DNA from: Bugula neritina
Taxonomy: Eukaryota; Bryozoa; Gymnolaemata; Cheilostomatida; Bugulidae
Direction: 5' to 3'
Length of the DNA: 64,000 nt
NCBI GenBank assembly: GCA_964035545.1
Contig: OZ037767.1
Coordinates: forward strand, 19,353,628-19,417,627
Shown: piece after piece, positions 40,084 to 51,132 of the stretch
Layout of the letters: every line of letters begins with the position of its first letter
Position numbering within the stretch: position 1 is the stretch's first letter
Position numbers and translations under genes: made by a program
The notes under the pieces: model-generated
The model's database searches: none
Told to the model about the DNA's origin: nothing
What the model saw: only the letters and a program-made list of their open reading frames with translations

Positions 40084-40316
40084 ATATGTGAAAAGTAGGT
40101 GAACAATAGGTGAAAAGTAAGTGAAAGTTGGGAAGATGTAGGTGAGATGTAGGTAAGATGTAGACCCTGTGAGATGTAGGCGAATTGTAGGTGAGATGTA
40201 GGTGAGAGATAAGTGAGATGTAGGTGAAAGGTATGTGATATGTAGGTAAGATGTATGTGAGAAGTAGGTGAGATGTAGGTGAAAGGTAGGTCAGATGTAG
40301 GCGAGATGTAGGTGAA
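40084..40316. repeat. 11-nt minisatellite, second copy
   Basis: GTAGGTGAGAT units homologous to 35570-35812, with different internal order. Confidence 0.88.
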
Positions 40317-40451
40317 TTTTTATTGCAGAATAATATAGTGGTCTTGAACAGGCAAGCTTTAGTGGTAAACTAAATCTACACTGGAACTCGCCTGCTTTTA
40401 TACATACAAGACAAAGAAACTCGCACACAAAAGAATTTTTTGTTGTTCAAA

Positions 40452-40595
40452 AATCGAGAGCCCGAAATGCCGATTGTCGGATTTTCGAGAGTCCGAAACG
40501 TCGAATTTTGGGATTTCGAATTTTTGGGTTTCTTAAATGCCAAACTTCGAGATTTCGGTACTTCGGCCTTTTGGGACTCTGATATCCGGGCAACA
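40452..40595. repeat. CGAAAT/CCGA-rich short repeats, second copy
   Basis: Counterpart of 36715-36850. Confidence 0.55.
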
Positions 40596-40852
40596 AAGTT
40601 TCAGTATCAGAACTGCTATATATCGATTAAAGTTACATTAGAGGAGATAACTCTACATTATGAATTTCTACTACTCACACCCTCTAATGGAAAGCCTACT
40701 TTCCGATAAAAAAACAAAGCGATAAAACATGTATACATAAAAACTAGAGCTATTGAGACATAAAGAAAAAGAATAAAAAACAATAATTGTATTAAAGCAC
40801 ACCACACACCCATCACCAGTGCATATATAGATGTAAACTGTCAAAAATGTTG

Positions 40853-41865
40853 CTAACTGCGCCTCTCATTTCTGGTGCGTTCCAACCGGTTGACCCGCCT
40901 TCTCAGTTGTGTCAACTCCTCTTCACACCGCCTCAGCTGCCGCCACATATGCCGCACCTCCTCTTCTAATGGTGACTGAGTCTGAGTGGTCGTGGTACTG
41001 CACCTCGTCTGCTTCTTGCCCGTTGCTGAGGGTAAGGGGCCTATGTCCGGTACATTGGGCCTGGCATCTACACTGACCCGTGCCAGCATGACCCGAAGAG
41101 GCTTTGTGGCCGCCGGTTTGTGAGCAGCGACGGGCTCCTCCTCATTTTTTTGCTCAGGCCAGCACACTGAGAACCTCTGGGCAAGAGAGGCTCGTTTACG
41201 GTGGTCCCCAACGTGTGGCAGATCTAGGTCCCAGAATTCGGAAACGTGGCCTCGTCCACCACTAACGTTGTGCTAGTGTGGCAGCGTGATATGCGCTGAT
41301 GGCGCAGCAGGTAATCCCGCTGATAAGACAATTTGCCACATGGGCAAAATACATTGACAAAATGCTGAGGGGCGTGTACCCGCAGCTGTCATGTGGAGGA
41401 AAACTTCCTCCGACACTGCTGGAAAATAGGGTTGCCCGACTTGCCACAAGCTGTGTCTACCCGGAGGTTATTATTCCGAGACACCCAGTACTGGCAGGTG
41501 ACCAAGACCTGAGGTAGAGCCAGCGCTGGGGAGACTTCTTCCTTTTCCAAGGAGAGCTCACTGAGCAGCATGCCCGGGTCTTCATCTGCGGCTAACTGGA
41601 GCTTGACAGATTTGGAGACATGGCCACTAGCGGTTGTGAGAAACTCCTCTGTGACGTAAGCTGCGCCCTTTGAGCTGCTGGGAGACGAATCAGGAGCCTG
41701 GGTAGAAGGGGAGTCGATACGACTCGCTTTCACCTTCTCGCACTCTATAGCAGTACCTACAACATTCAGTAGAGGTCGTGTATGGCCGGTCTTACTGTCG
41801 TCGAAATGGTGCCCTGTGAGAAACCGGGGGTCGCTGTGAATCACAGAGAGTGACTGACCCCACAT
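40853..41865 (-). pseudogene. retroelement-associated 3' ORF with zinc fingers and coiled coil
   Basis: Three minus-strand frames follow each other. 41865-41389 holds an acidic Ser-rich part and VTCQYWVSRNNNLRV, like half a C2H2 finger. In another frame near 41357-41275, VFCPCGKLSYQRDYLLRHQR then ISRCH looks like a second zinc finger. 41167-40853 ends in the coiled-coil RRCEEELTQLRRRVNRLER. Frameshifts separate them. They share strand and base composition with the gypsy element and lie beyond its integrase, so I infer an accessory 3' ORF, but it could be an adjacent captured gene. Confidence 0.45.
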
Positions 41866-42084
41866 CTTAATCTAACATGAAATCATAGAGAGTCATTTCC
41901 GAGATCCATGTCAACCTCAGGCTCTAACAGAGCAGACTCAAATGAATTTAGTGTCGACCAATTAATAGTATTTGGGTTAGACTCTTATACTGGAGGATCT
42001 AACCCTAACCCTTAACCAAATACCCTGCTGACTGGAAGTTTCTTCGAGCAGAATTATTCTCATATCATAGAAATTGGAATCAAT

Positions 42085-42625
42085 TTAATTACTAAGAAAA
42101 TTAGAAACGCGTCTGTTTGCCGTGAAATTACTAACTGAAATGGCCGAGCCTGGTGTTTCAAACTTTTTACGTGCCGACTCTTCGGTCACGTGGCCAGCCA
42201 GAATTTCCATCGAGTTTTGAAGAGACAACTCTGATAATCGCGTGCCCTCCAAAATTCGGTTCAGCATTTCTTCTTTGGTGGACTTCTCCGGATTATTGGA
42301 AGGCATTTCCAACCAAAAGAGGGTAGTTGTCCGTACTAGATAGACTACCCTTCCGAGAAGGCAACTTTGGATGCCCTACACAATAGTCAGCCAGATATCT
42401 GGGTGGTCTTCTGTCTCTCTGGCTCCTTCCTAGAGAGACTGGCTATTGTGGTGTTGGTGGCTCTTTAATTACCAAGGTAGGGGCGTCCCTGCCTTCACCC
42501 GTACTTTGGTAAAGGTGCTGGCCCTGGGGTCTGCTGCTGTCTGTGTTGCTGCTGCTGCTGTCGTTCTTGTCGTTGTTGCTGTTCCAGCAGGGAAGACTGT
42601 TTTTGCTCTGGTCTCCTCCGGACAA
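42085..42625 (-). pseudogene. unassigned frames between integrase end and 3' ORF
   Basis: Two minus-strand frames, 42625-42443 (Ser/Asn/Asp-rich) and 42312-42085 (starts MEMPSNNPEKSTKEEML, with SARKKFETPGSAISVSN), belong by strand and GC content to the retroelement. No domain is recognised. Confidence 0.35.
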
Positions 42626-42689
42626 AGATTTCTACTTCCCTGGGTTATTCTTGGGTTATTTTTGAGTTATTCTTGAGTTATTCTTCCCC

Positions 42690-43383
42690 GATGGTTAGGT
42701 TGGCAGTTAGGCTTCAAGAGGGGTGGAGCCTGGCCTACCGCGTCCAAGCTGACATGGTATGATTTCAAGCGCTGCTCGCTTGATTGAAATCTGCCCAGAG
42801 CGCTCCACTTGGTTTGTGTAGTTGGGCAGCACTTTCACCACACATTAGGGACCCACGAATTTGGGCTGAAGCTTAACCGACTGTCCGCGTCCTCGACGAT
42901 AGCTCACCATAAAGACCCAGTCTCCCACCTGGTATAAGGGAGGTTACTCTGAGTCTTCTGTCCGGATCTGTCACTGTTGTGCTCGCAATGCATCATGAGC
43001 CTTGCCAATGATTTCTACTAGCTTCTTCACAAACTCATGTACTGGGAACTCGAGAGCTGGAACATGGTATGCTAGGTGGTCCGGAACCGGTGTCTCCCGG
43101 CTTAACATCAGAAAGTTTGAGATCTCCTGTGCACTGGAGTGCGGCAGCACCACATCCTATTCCTTCTGGCCTCGGCTTAAAAGCAGGCTCCTGAGAGCGT
43201 CACCCAACATCCTGTTTTTTCCTTGACTCCGTTCTCTTTCGGGTGATATAGGGTGGTCCAACTTTGATTCCCCCTCCATATTTGGCAGAGGTCTCCCATG
43301 AGCTGGGACTGGAACTGGGCCCTCTGGTGTGTATGTATCTGCTTCAGTAGCCTGAAGTAACAGAGTACATAATGATCCAACAC
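42690..43383 (-). pseudogene. Ty3/gypsy integrase C-terminal half, broken
   Basis: Frames in 43383-43177 show the later integrase core (AQFQSQLMGDLCQIW, then YHPKENGVKE). The usual second catalytic Asp position just before this is His (IHTHQRAQF). Further on (43153-42690), frames with stops show LMLSRETPVPDHLAYHVPA, YQVGDWVFMVSYRRGRG and KLQPKFVGP, as in the C-terminal region of gypsy-type integrases. Several in-frame stops are present. It continues the element begun at 51.7 kb. Confidence 0.7.
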
Positions 43384-44317
43384 AGTTAGTTTAAAGTCAT
43401 AACTTTCCAGATTCAGGCACTGCTTTATGTTATATATAAACAGTTTCCAAGGGATAACTCAAACAGTTTCTGTCTCAGATTAACAAACTATATATGAACA
43501 GATAGCTCTTTCATTCCTCTTTCATATAATCTTTTAATTTTTAAAAAAAAACTTGTTGATAAAGTTTTTACATAATAAGTAAAATTTTACACCCACCATG
43601 TCCCACTGCTGTAGCATAGGGGATTCATTTTATTAGGTCTAAAATTCAAACTTGACGTTCCTTGATATGTTTTTTTCTGATATACTTTTTTTCTTTTTTG
43701 AAATTTTGTTTATGCTCTTCACAATTTGGTCTAAACGTACACCATTTTACAAGTTTCATTGTATTTATCTAGACTCTTTGTATGGTGATTTTGGCTACGC
43801 TCTTGTGACTAATTATCATTTTCCTAGTACATTTGCCGCTCTGCACATCACAATAACATAGTACCCTCTCATGCTTATTGGCAATCTATTGGCATTTTTC
43901 CAATATAATGTTACTTATTTTACATTAGCACTGGTGGGCATTTTCTCACCATGTTATATTATATTTATTGAAAATGCTTCAGCACAACATAATTATTGGT
44001 TTGTTTGGCAGACTTAATTCCAGCTTAATTATCCACCCACTTCCTTTTACAGTCTTGTCAGTAAGTATCTGTCTATAGCGCAGCAGGTGTACTTTCAGTT
44101 TCTCAAATCCACATATATTTCAAGTACATCATATTCCATAAAACCGATTTAAGGTTAAGCCCAGTGTTCAGTATCAAATTGGTATGCATGTATGTATATT
44201 GTCTATCTGTTAAATTAAAAGTTAAAGAAATTCTACAGCTATAGCCATATTTACCCCATCACCATGATTACACATTTGAATGTGTAGCATTTGCATGAGT
44301 TCATGGAAAAAAATTAT

Positions 44318-44392
44318 GCTGAGGCAAGGGGCCGAACCTTGTCTTACAGTGAGCTAACCAGCGCCCTTAATCTTTGGACCACACAGGCTTTG
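44318..44392 (-). mobile_element. tRNA-like SINE fragment
   Basis: In reverse complement: TGTGGTCCAAAGATTAAGGG, then GCTGGTTAGCTCACTG, and an end AAGGTTCGGCCCCTTG with a B-box-like GGTTCGGCCCC. It resembles a diverged tRNA-derived SINE head. Confidence 0.45.
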
Positions 44393-45632
44393 CTAAAATT
44401 CAAAGCACTATTTAAGTAACAATCATTACATAAATATCTGGAGGCACAGATGGGTATACAATTATTGTGTGTTGACTAGCAGTGGATAGCTGCCGATGAT
44501 CTTGAATAACTAACCCAAAAGTTGAAAAATAAGTAGCCTGCATATTACTAGCTACAAAAATATGTCTGAAATAGACCGGTATAGCATGCTCTTGTCTACT
44601 AGAGTTTGCAGTTATGCTCCAAAATATAGATTAAACTGTATGCTATTACATAAGCTAATGCTTGCAAAAATGTGAAGACAATACTGAGTTTGAGGAAAAC
44701 AACAACTAGAAGTAAACTTTGACAATAGTGTGTTATTTTCTTCATACAGTAGCACGCGAAGGGCCTATACTCTATAGCATAACTCTCTAATCATATGAAT
44801 CTTTATGAAGCCCACAGGTCATGTAAGGGTGGCAATGTAATTTAAAACTAAAAATTCGGTTGCTGATTTGTGTTTAAGGTATGTTATGGGGAAAAATTTG
44901 GTTTTAGTAGCTTACCCCAACGGCATTCCACAATGCAGCCCATATGCTAGCAGTTATAAGTACTCATAATAGCAAATTTACTATAGCACAGCTAGCTCTG
45001 TGAAGTATGTAACCTCTTGAATAATTTGGCCAATTTTTAACTACTGGAAATTTGCCAAGTTATCATATCGTAGCATAAGCCACCGGAGGCAAAGCATCAT
45101 AGCTACTCATATAATATTATACTAATGCACTTGGTAGCAGATTGGCTAATCAAATAATCTCTTATAGTTCAACACCCTTTACTTAGCGAATACAGCTTTT
45201 TTATAGGTTTACATAACAAACCATAAAAATATCTAAACTGATATTCTAATAATTTCGAGGTACATTTTGAAAACTAGGCTAATTGCATTTGTTTGCCCAA
45301 CAACAATAATAAAATATATATTATGCAATATAATAAAAAACACATGATATTATATAATATAATATTATAATGATAATAATATAATATTACAGGTACCATT
45401 ACTGCATGTTACAACTCGGATGGTTGCCAAAGAAATCTATCACACCAATTCTGTAGTTACATCAAAAATTATAATAAGAAAATAGAACTTATAGCTAGGC
45501 AGCAGATTGGATTAGAGTAGATTCCTAAAACATGAAATCATGATCTTATTTAGACCAACCAACTTAGGAATCTAAGATTGGGTTTTAGCTTTTGAGCCAG
45601 CAAAACTGGCAGTTGTATAAGCAAAGTTAAAC

Positions 45633-46419
45633 GGGCTTTCCATGGATCGATCTCAAATCAATCCTAGCGAGACCGATCTGAGAAATGTGCTCAGATCGAT
45701 CATTTTTACATGAGAGTTTCAGATCGATCTCTCGGAGTTGCGTCCTTTTAAGTGAAGAATACTTTACTAGTATAATTTTTTTACCCAACTGAGTGATGAA
45801 AGCTACTCTACTGCTGTTGAAAAACAAAATTTCCATAGTCTAAAATTTAACGTCAGCTATAAACTCTGAGCAGTGAAGCTTTTAATATGAAGTAATTTGG
45901 CCAATTTAATATAATTAATTTTAATATTTTAGCTTGACAGCTTATATAAAATTAATAGCTGTTGTGCAGATTATTCATAAACTTACGGGACTATTAGGCT
46001 TAAAATTACGCAGCAAATAACTAATGACAGTGCGTTATACTAGTCGTTTAAATTCAATTTAAATGCTCCTACTTTTTCTATCTTCTACCATCTATAATTT
46101 TACATAATTAAGTTTTCTTAATCATTGTACTGAAAGTCAAAGTTTTGCCATCTGAAAAGGTGGCTATCTTAATTATTAAGTACTTTGCTTAGTAATTAAC
46201 AATAAGTTATCATTTTTATTAGCAGACAACATTTTAGCGAGCAGTCATTTTTCTACTTCTCGGATCAATCTTTCGTCTTTCCATGGTCTTATTGCCTTGA
46301 GATCGATCTGAGTTTGAGATCTACAAACTGACCAGCTCAGAACAATTGAGATTGATTTTTGCCATCTTTCCATGGATCAATCTCGCTGAGATCGATCTGA
46401 GATTGGTACATGGAAAGTC
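45633..46419. mobile_element. nonautonomous DNA transposon with GATCGATC-rich ends
   Basis: Left end GGGCTTTCCATGGATCGATC and right end, in reverse complement, CGACTTTCCATGTACCAATC form imperfect inverted repeats. Subterminal blocks repeat ATCGATCT/GAGATCGATCTGAG in both orientations. The interior is AT-rich with no transposase. No target-site duplication is clear, so superfamily is unknown. Confidence 0.6.
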
Positions 46420-46638
46420 GGTGATAGTGAAGCGAGACTAATGAGCACTCAAATACAAGGCATATCGAGATACAATAAAAAGTCAGGAGTGTATAAATTA
46501 GAAAGAATGTGGAAGGGGGACTATGTTTTTCAACAAGCTATATAACATAAACATGAATTGGCTTTTGAAAAAATTAAAAAAGTATATTGGAGAACATAAG
46601 TTTTTTTATTTTTCATACTTTTTCTGTTCCTGTGACAT

Positions 46639-46998
46639 TCAACCTGTTCGAGCTACCAGTAGAACATTGTTCATATAGAGTGTAAAGCACCTGGCAAAGA
46701 GCCAGAAACTCAAAAAGCATGACCTTAAACTAACTGTGAAGACCCAGGCCACTGTGGGAGCCGACACATCCGGAATAGCCAAGGTGTCTGCCCACCAAGG
46801 GAAATGGTCCGTGAGCACCAGTATCCAGGTGTTCCCTCTGGCGGATAACGACATAGGCCCAATGAGGGCCACCGCCACTACTTGCCACGGTCGACCAGCG
46901 TACAGCCGGCATCGACCAGTGGTTTCCATAAGGTGGCTATACTTACTAACTTGGCAGACCTCGTATTGTCGTACTCGCAGCCGTACATTCCGAGTCAT
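46639..46998 (-). pseudogene. Ty3/gypsy integrase N-terminal half
   Basis: Shows part of the zinc-binding region (EVCQVSKYSHLM) and the start of the catalytic core, GRPWQVVAVALIGPMSLS, then NTWILVLTDHF and WADTLAIPDVSAPTVA. The catalytic Asp expected in VAV-x-LIGP is Ala (codon at 46869-46867). The frame ends where the 3.2-kb AT-rich segment begins. Confidence 0.75.
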
Positions 46999-47419
46999 TC
47001 CGGACCAGTACTAACGCAGCTGCAGACACCTGATGACCTAACTGGCTCCAACATGCTATTGTTTATAGGTGTCCCAGATCAGGTCACGTCGGATGGCCCG
47101 TGGACAGACGACGCAGTCTCTTTTGCTGATGATTGTCAACTGTTAGCGTGAGCATCAGGAGGCCGTCAGGACTGACCTTGAGGGAATCCCAGCACTGACA
47201 GAGGAGTTGGAATTCAACGTCTCCCTGCCGATGCTGTTCTTTGTTAGATCATCAGCCTTCCTTCTTGGCTCGAAATATGTCCTCATACAGTGTGGGGTTG
47301 GCACGAAGTGCCTGGACGTCATCTGGGTACGTTTCGGTCCAAAGATGGCCGTGCTCCCACCGATAGACGGCGCCCTTCCTTAACTCTGTCGTGATGTCAA
47401 GGCGAGCGGGTCCCCCGTC

Positions 47420-47863
47420 CTACTTCTCAATGTGCAGGCATTGCTTGCAGTCCTCCACTGGCCAACAACTCATGTCGTTGGCATTCTCGTGCTTTTGGCC
47501 AGCACGGTGCTCTATCCAATAAGAGAACTCAGCAAGAATCTCCAGCCAACGAGCTACTTGGCTCAAAGGCTTCGCAAGTTTACACAGCCATATCAGTGAT
47601 GCATGGTCTGTTCGTAATCTGAACGTTCTCCCATACAGATATGGCTGAAAGTGCTTGATCGCCTTGACTACTGCTAGGAGCTCCTTCCAATTGGTGCAGT
47701 AGTTCTTCCCAACAGCTGCGAGAGTCTTGCTGTAGTAAGCTACAACCACCTCACTTCCACCCTGGACTTGAGACAGAACAGCTCCCAAAATGTGGTCACT
47801 GGTGTCGGTATCCAGGATGTACTCTTTGGCCGGATCAGGATACGCCAGAATTGGCGCCTCCAT
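47420..47863 (-). pseudogene. Ty3/gypsy RNase H domain
   Basis: Minus-strand open frame with YILDTDTSDHILGAVLSQ, VVAYYSKTL, NYCTNWKELLAVVKAIKHF and RTDHASLIWL, the order found in gypsy RNase H. It is separated from the RT frame by a shift inside a short tandem repeat at 47917-47960. Confidence 0.8.
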
Positions 47864-47916
47864 TAGACGTTGCTTGAGGTGGTCAAATGTCTGCTGCTCC
47901 TTCTGTCTTCACTGTC

Positions 47917-47960
47917 CACTGTGTCCACTGTGTCTACTGTGTCCACTGTGTTCACTGTCC
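47917..47960. repeat. 9-nt tandem repeat inside pol
   Basis: About five copies of TGTCCACTG/TGTCTACTG at the RT/RNase H junction. It probably arose by slippage and breaks the frame. Confidence 0.8.
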
Positions 47961-49007
47961 TTTAGCGGTCAGCCGATTTACCGGCTGAGCCACCCGTGCG
48001 AACTCAGGTATGTACTGCGGGTAGTGCCCAACTAGACCCAGGAATGCCCGCAGCTCAGGGAGGTCAAGAGGGACAGCCCACTTCTTCACAGCCTGTACTT
48101 TCTCCGGGTCAGTAGCGACCCTATCCAGGCCAACTACATGGCTCTGGTACGTAACTTCTGCACACTTGGAGGGCTTTAACTTTAGTCTAGCTGCACAGAG
48201 GTGGTCAAAGACCTCTCGCAGGTGACTGATATGAGTCGTAAAGTCTGGGGAGACAACAATGACAACGTCCAGATAGATTAATAAGGTCTTCCAGTGTAGC
48301 CCACTGAGCACCTGCTCCATGAGTCGGAAAGTTGCCGGGGCAGATGTAAGTCCAAATGGCAGTACTTTGCACTTCCAGAGCTCGTTGCAGATAATGAGTG
48401 CTGCTTTGTCCTGCGCATCAGAACTGAGGTGCGCTTGCCAGTACCCGCTAAGCAGATCCAAAATACTAAAGTGCTTACTACCCACGAGGGCATCCAGAGA
48501 CTCATCTATCCGAGGGAGAGGGTAGGTATTGTGGATGGTAACGCTGTTGAGTCTGCGGTAGTCCACACAGAATCTCCAGCTACCATCCTTCTTTTTGACC
48601 AGGACTACTGAAAAGCTCTACGCACCGTAGGCAGGCTCAATCAGATCTCGGTCGAGAAGATCTTGCACTTGCCAGCTCACCTCCTTCTCCGGGCCTAGAT
48701 GTCGAATTGGCTGCCTGATGGGGGCGGTACCGGCTGTCAGGGGTATCTCGTGAGAAATAACCTTAGTCAGCCCCATGTTTCCATTGCCCTGACTAAAGAC
48801 ATCACTGTACTCTGTGAGTAGTTGAGCCAATACTTGGCGTTTAGTACTACTCGTACAGTTACCACACGCTTCACCATACAGATCAGCCACGTGCTCCGGG
48901 ACTGCTCCTCGACTGGTGCGAGGGGATTTTCCATGGGTGTCGGCCACTGTTTTCAGTGCCGGACCCACATATGCTTTCTGGATTGAGTAGTACTTCCCCA
49001 CCAGCAC
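47952..49007 (-). pseudogene. Ty3/gypsy reverse transcriptase
   Basis: Starts with a leader containing LLTEYSDVFSQG and IPLTAGTAPIRQPIR, then an in-frame TAG at 48620-48618. The RT core follows: [60 protein letters not shown], then LKPSKC and [11 protein letters not shown]. The second Asp of the catalytic pair in motif C is Val (codon 48266-48264), so the enzyme cannot be active. Confidence 0.85.
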
Positions 49008-49275
49008 ACTAGCCGAAAATCGGACAGGTTTCGTGAAGAGGTTGATATTCTGTACGAGGAGCTCTCTCGGCAGTCTAGCCGATTCAGGCTGTTTGCCAGT
49101 CGGATTGCTCCGTGCGTTTCCTCCACCACTCCCAGGCCGGCAATCTCCCTACATTTGACTCTGCGGCGGAGAGTCACCTGGAATCTTCCTGGAACCGTGC
49201 AGTTTTACACTACTTAGAGTCTACCCACCAAGGGCTTGCCAAACTTGTCAACAGAGACAAGTTCCTTCTCAGCCA

Positions 49276-49671
49276 TCACCACTGCGTACTTCTGGAAATC
49301 CATATGGCACTAGTGTTTCTCCAAAAATGGCATTCCCAGGATGGCATCCTCTTCAGCTGACTTACTATAAACGTCTCATGAATCACCTGATCACTAACAC
49401 GTACAGGTAGAGTGATGAAGTCGTAAAAATGAATGCATGATCTGTCCGCCAACGTACCATGCGCACCTTTGTACGGCTGGAGGCTCGCCGGCTCTCGGGC
49501 CGCAAGGGTGTCAAAGAGATGCCTACTCAGCAGGTTTGTAGTGCACCCAGTTTCCAGTAGGAATGTGGCAGATTTACCCAAAATTTTTCCGGGCAAAAAG
49601 TAGCTGCTTCCATATGGCTGGGTGCTCCTGGAGCGGTTAGTCTCTGAGGGAGACACAACTTGGGTCCGCAC
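49276..49671 (-). pseudogene. Ty3/gypsy aspartic protease
   Basis: Contains GKSATFLLETGCTTNLLS, where the catalytic Asp of the D-T/S-G motif is Glu (codon 49554-49552), followed by the flap region (HGTLADRSC) and beta strands. The frame shifts near the end, where another frame carries ILGMPFLEKH. Confidence 0.72.
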
Positions 49672-49716
49672 AGCCGGCCTCCTTTTCGTCTTAGAGACAA
49701 CAAGGGTTTTTTGAAG

Positions 49717-50332
49717 TTAGAAGAGTAAGTTGGGATACTCCTGCAAGTAAGCTGAATCCTCCTTCATAACCTCCCCAGGCAACCTCGTAGACCGGTTACG
49801 AAGTGGCCAGGCAAGAGGATCGGGTAGATCTTGCGGTCTCCGTGATCTCCGGGGTGCCTGCCCTTCTGTGTCTTCTGACTTCATCCGGGCCTCGGGTGGC
49901 ATGGCTAGAGGATTGGGCAGACCTTTCGATCTCTGAGGTCTTCGAGGTGCCTGCCACTCAGTATCAGCAGACTCTATTAAAATCCTCCTGGTCAACTTCT
50001 GGTCTCTCTCTCGGATGGGGCTGGCTTAGGGCCCACAGTCGGCAGAAGTTACCGTGAGCTTCGGGTGTTTAAAGGTAGGCGGCCTTGTGTCTCCTTACAT
50101 GCCCTGACACACCACATTCCCAGCAGGTAAGCTGCGAGGGGCGGACAGGGTCGTCTCGCGACCGGAGAGTCCGCCTATCTGCCTGGTCTTGTTGCAACTC
50201 GGTCACCGTAGCCTGCAGGCCCTTCACCATGTTCATTAACGTGATGAGCTCCATCTGTTCCGGTGACTTGGTTGTTGCTGCTGACACTTGTGGAGTAGGA
50301 AGTGTGGCGGTCCCTTCATTTTCTTCAGCCAA
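49717..50332 (-). pseudogene. gag C-terminal part with zinc knuckle
   Basis: The frame 50332-50069 has a coiled-coil (MELITLMNMVKGLQATVTEL) and a CCHC-type knuckle CWECGVSGHVRRHK, in which the last Cys is replaced. Frame 49995-49717 is a linker with repeated SxDTExQAPRRPQR motifs. Confidence 0.65.
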
Positions 50333-51132
50333 CTAGTGAGCGGTGAAACCTGCCCCCCCCCCCGAGGTCCCTCTACCTATAAATAGGCTTTACCCATCTC
50401 CAAGGCCTCTTCCAGACTGTTGACTTTAGATGCCAGCCACACAGGATAGTTAAGGGCAACCTTTTAGCTGCAACTGCCTTGCTGAGGTTTGCATTGTAAT
50501 CATATAAGAATTCAGTACCAGTAAAATAAAATCTCACCTAATTGTGCTAGAGTCAAAATTTAAAAACTATGCTGTAGATCTTCTTTTTCTCCAGGGTAAC
50601 TTTTTTGGAAATTTCAATTTTAATTTTTTTTGCAAAGTTATAGACAAAAAACTGCCCCATTTTGGCCAATTTTGCCTGAAAAGCTGACTTTTCAGTACCA
50701 GTAAAATATCTCAGCAGCAAAGCATGATATCTGAATAAAAATTGCACTGCTGGAATCCTGAGATATTTCTCCAGGGTAAGTTTTTTTCTTTTTCCAATAA
50801 CTCTTCTAGATTGCCCACAAATTGGTGATTTATACACTGAAAATGCCATATTTTTTCATAGTAAATTAGCAGCGCGCAGTGCTTCACGCTTCAATGAGCA
50901 CGTAGGGATGAGAAGATATTGGCGCGTACATGCTAATTACAGGCTTGCTAGCTGGCAGGCTATAATGAATAGCTTGCTTGGTACTTTGTTTATGTAGCTC
51001 CTATAATGGAATGTTGATAGATAACGCAGCCCTAATGAAGGTTGCTGCTTATTGGTTGTAGTTTGATCTTAGGCTAAACAATTGCAAGTAGGCAACACGC
51101 ATGCCACCCGCAGAGTAGTGTTATTCAAGAAC
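50333..51132 (-). other. degenerate sequence inside gag
   Basis: AT-rich and without gag-like frames. It contains an internal repeat of TTTTCAGTACCAGTAAAATA (around 50513 and 50691) and a C12 run near 50353. It probably represents a secondary insertion in the element. Confidence 0.4.

Larger units (their letters stand above)
37377..41215 (+). repeat. right unit of the 4-kb tandem duplication (D2)
   Basis: Homologous to 33004-37376. The junction merges CCCCAACGTG (as at 41209) with GGATTCACAG (as at 33004) through a few shared bases. Confidence 0.8.
43384..46640. other. 3.2-kb AT-rich segment splitting the gypsy element
   Basis: Low-GC sequence between the two integrase parts, without gypsy homology. 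It contains a SINE-like piece (44318-44392) and an inverted-repeat element (45633-46419). No host gene is seen. Confidence 0.55.

Noticed and set aside
42001-42022. TAACCC-like runs (CTAACCCTAACCCTTAACC), possible interstitial telomere repeat
   Set aside because: Only two or three imperfect units within the retroelement region; too short to claim.
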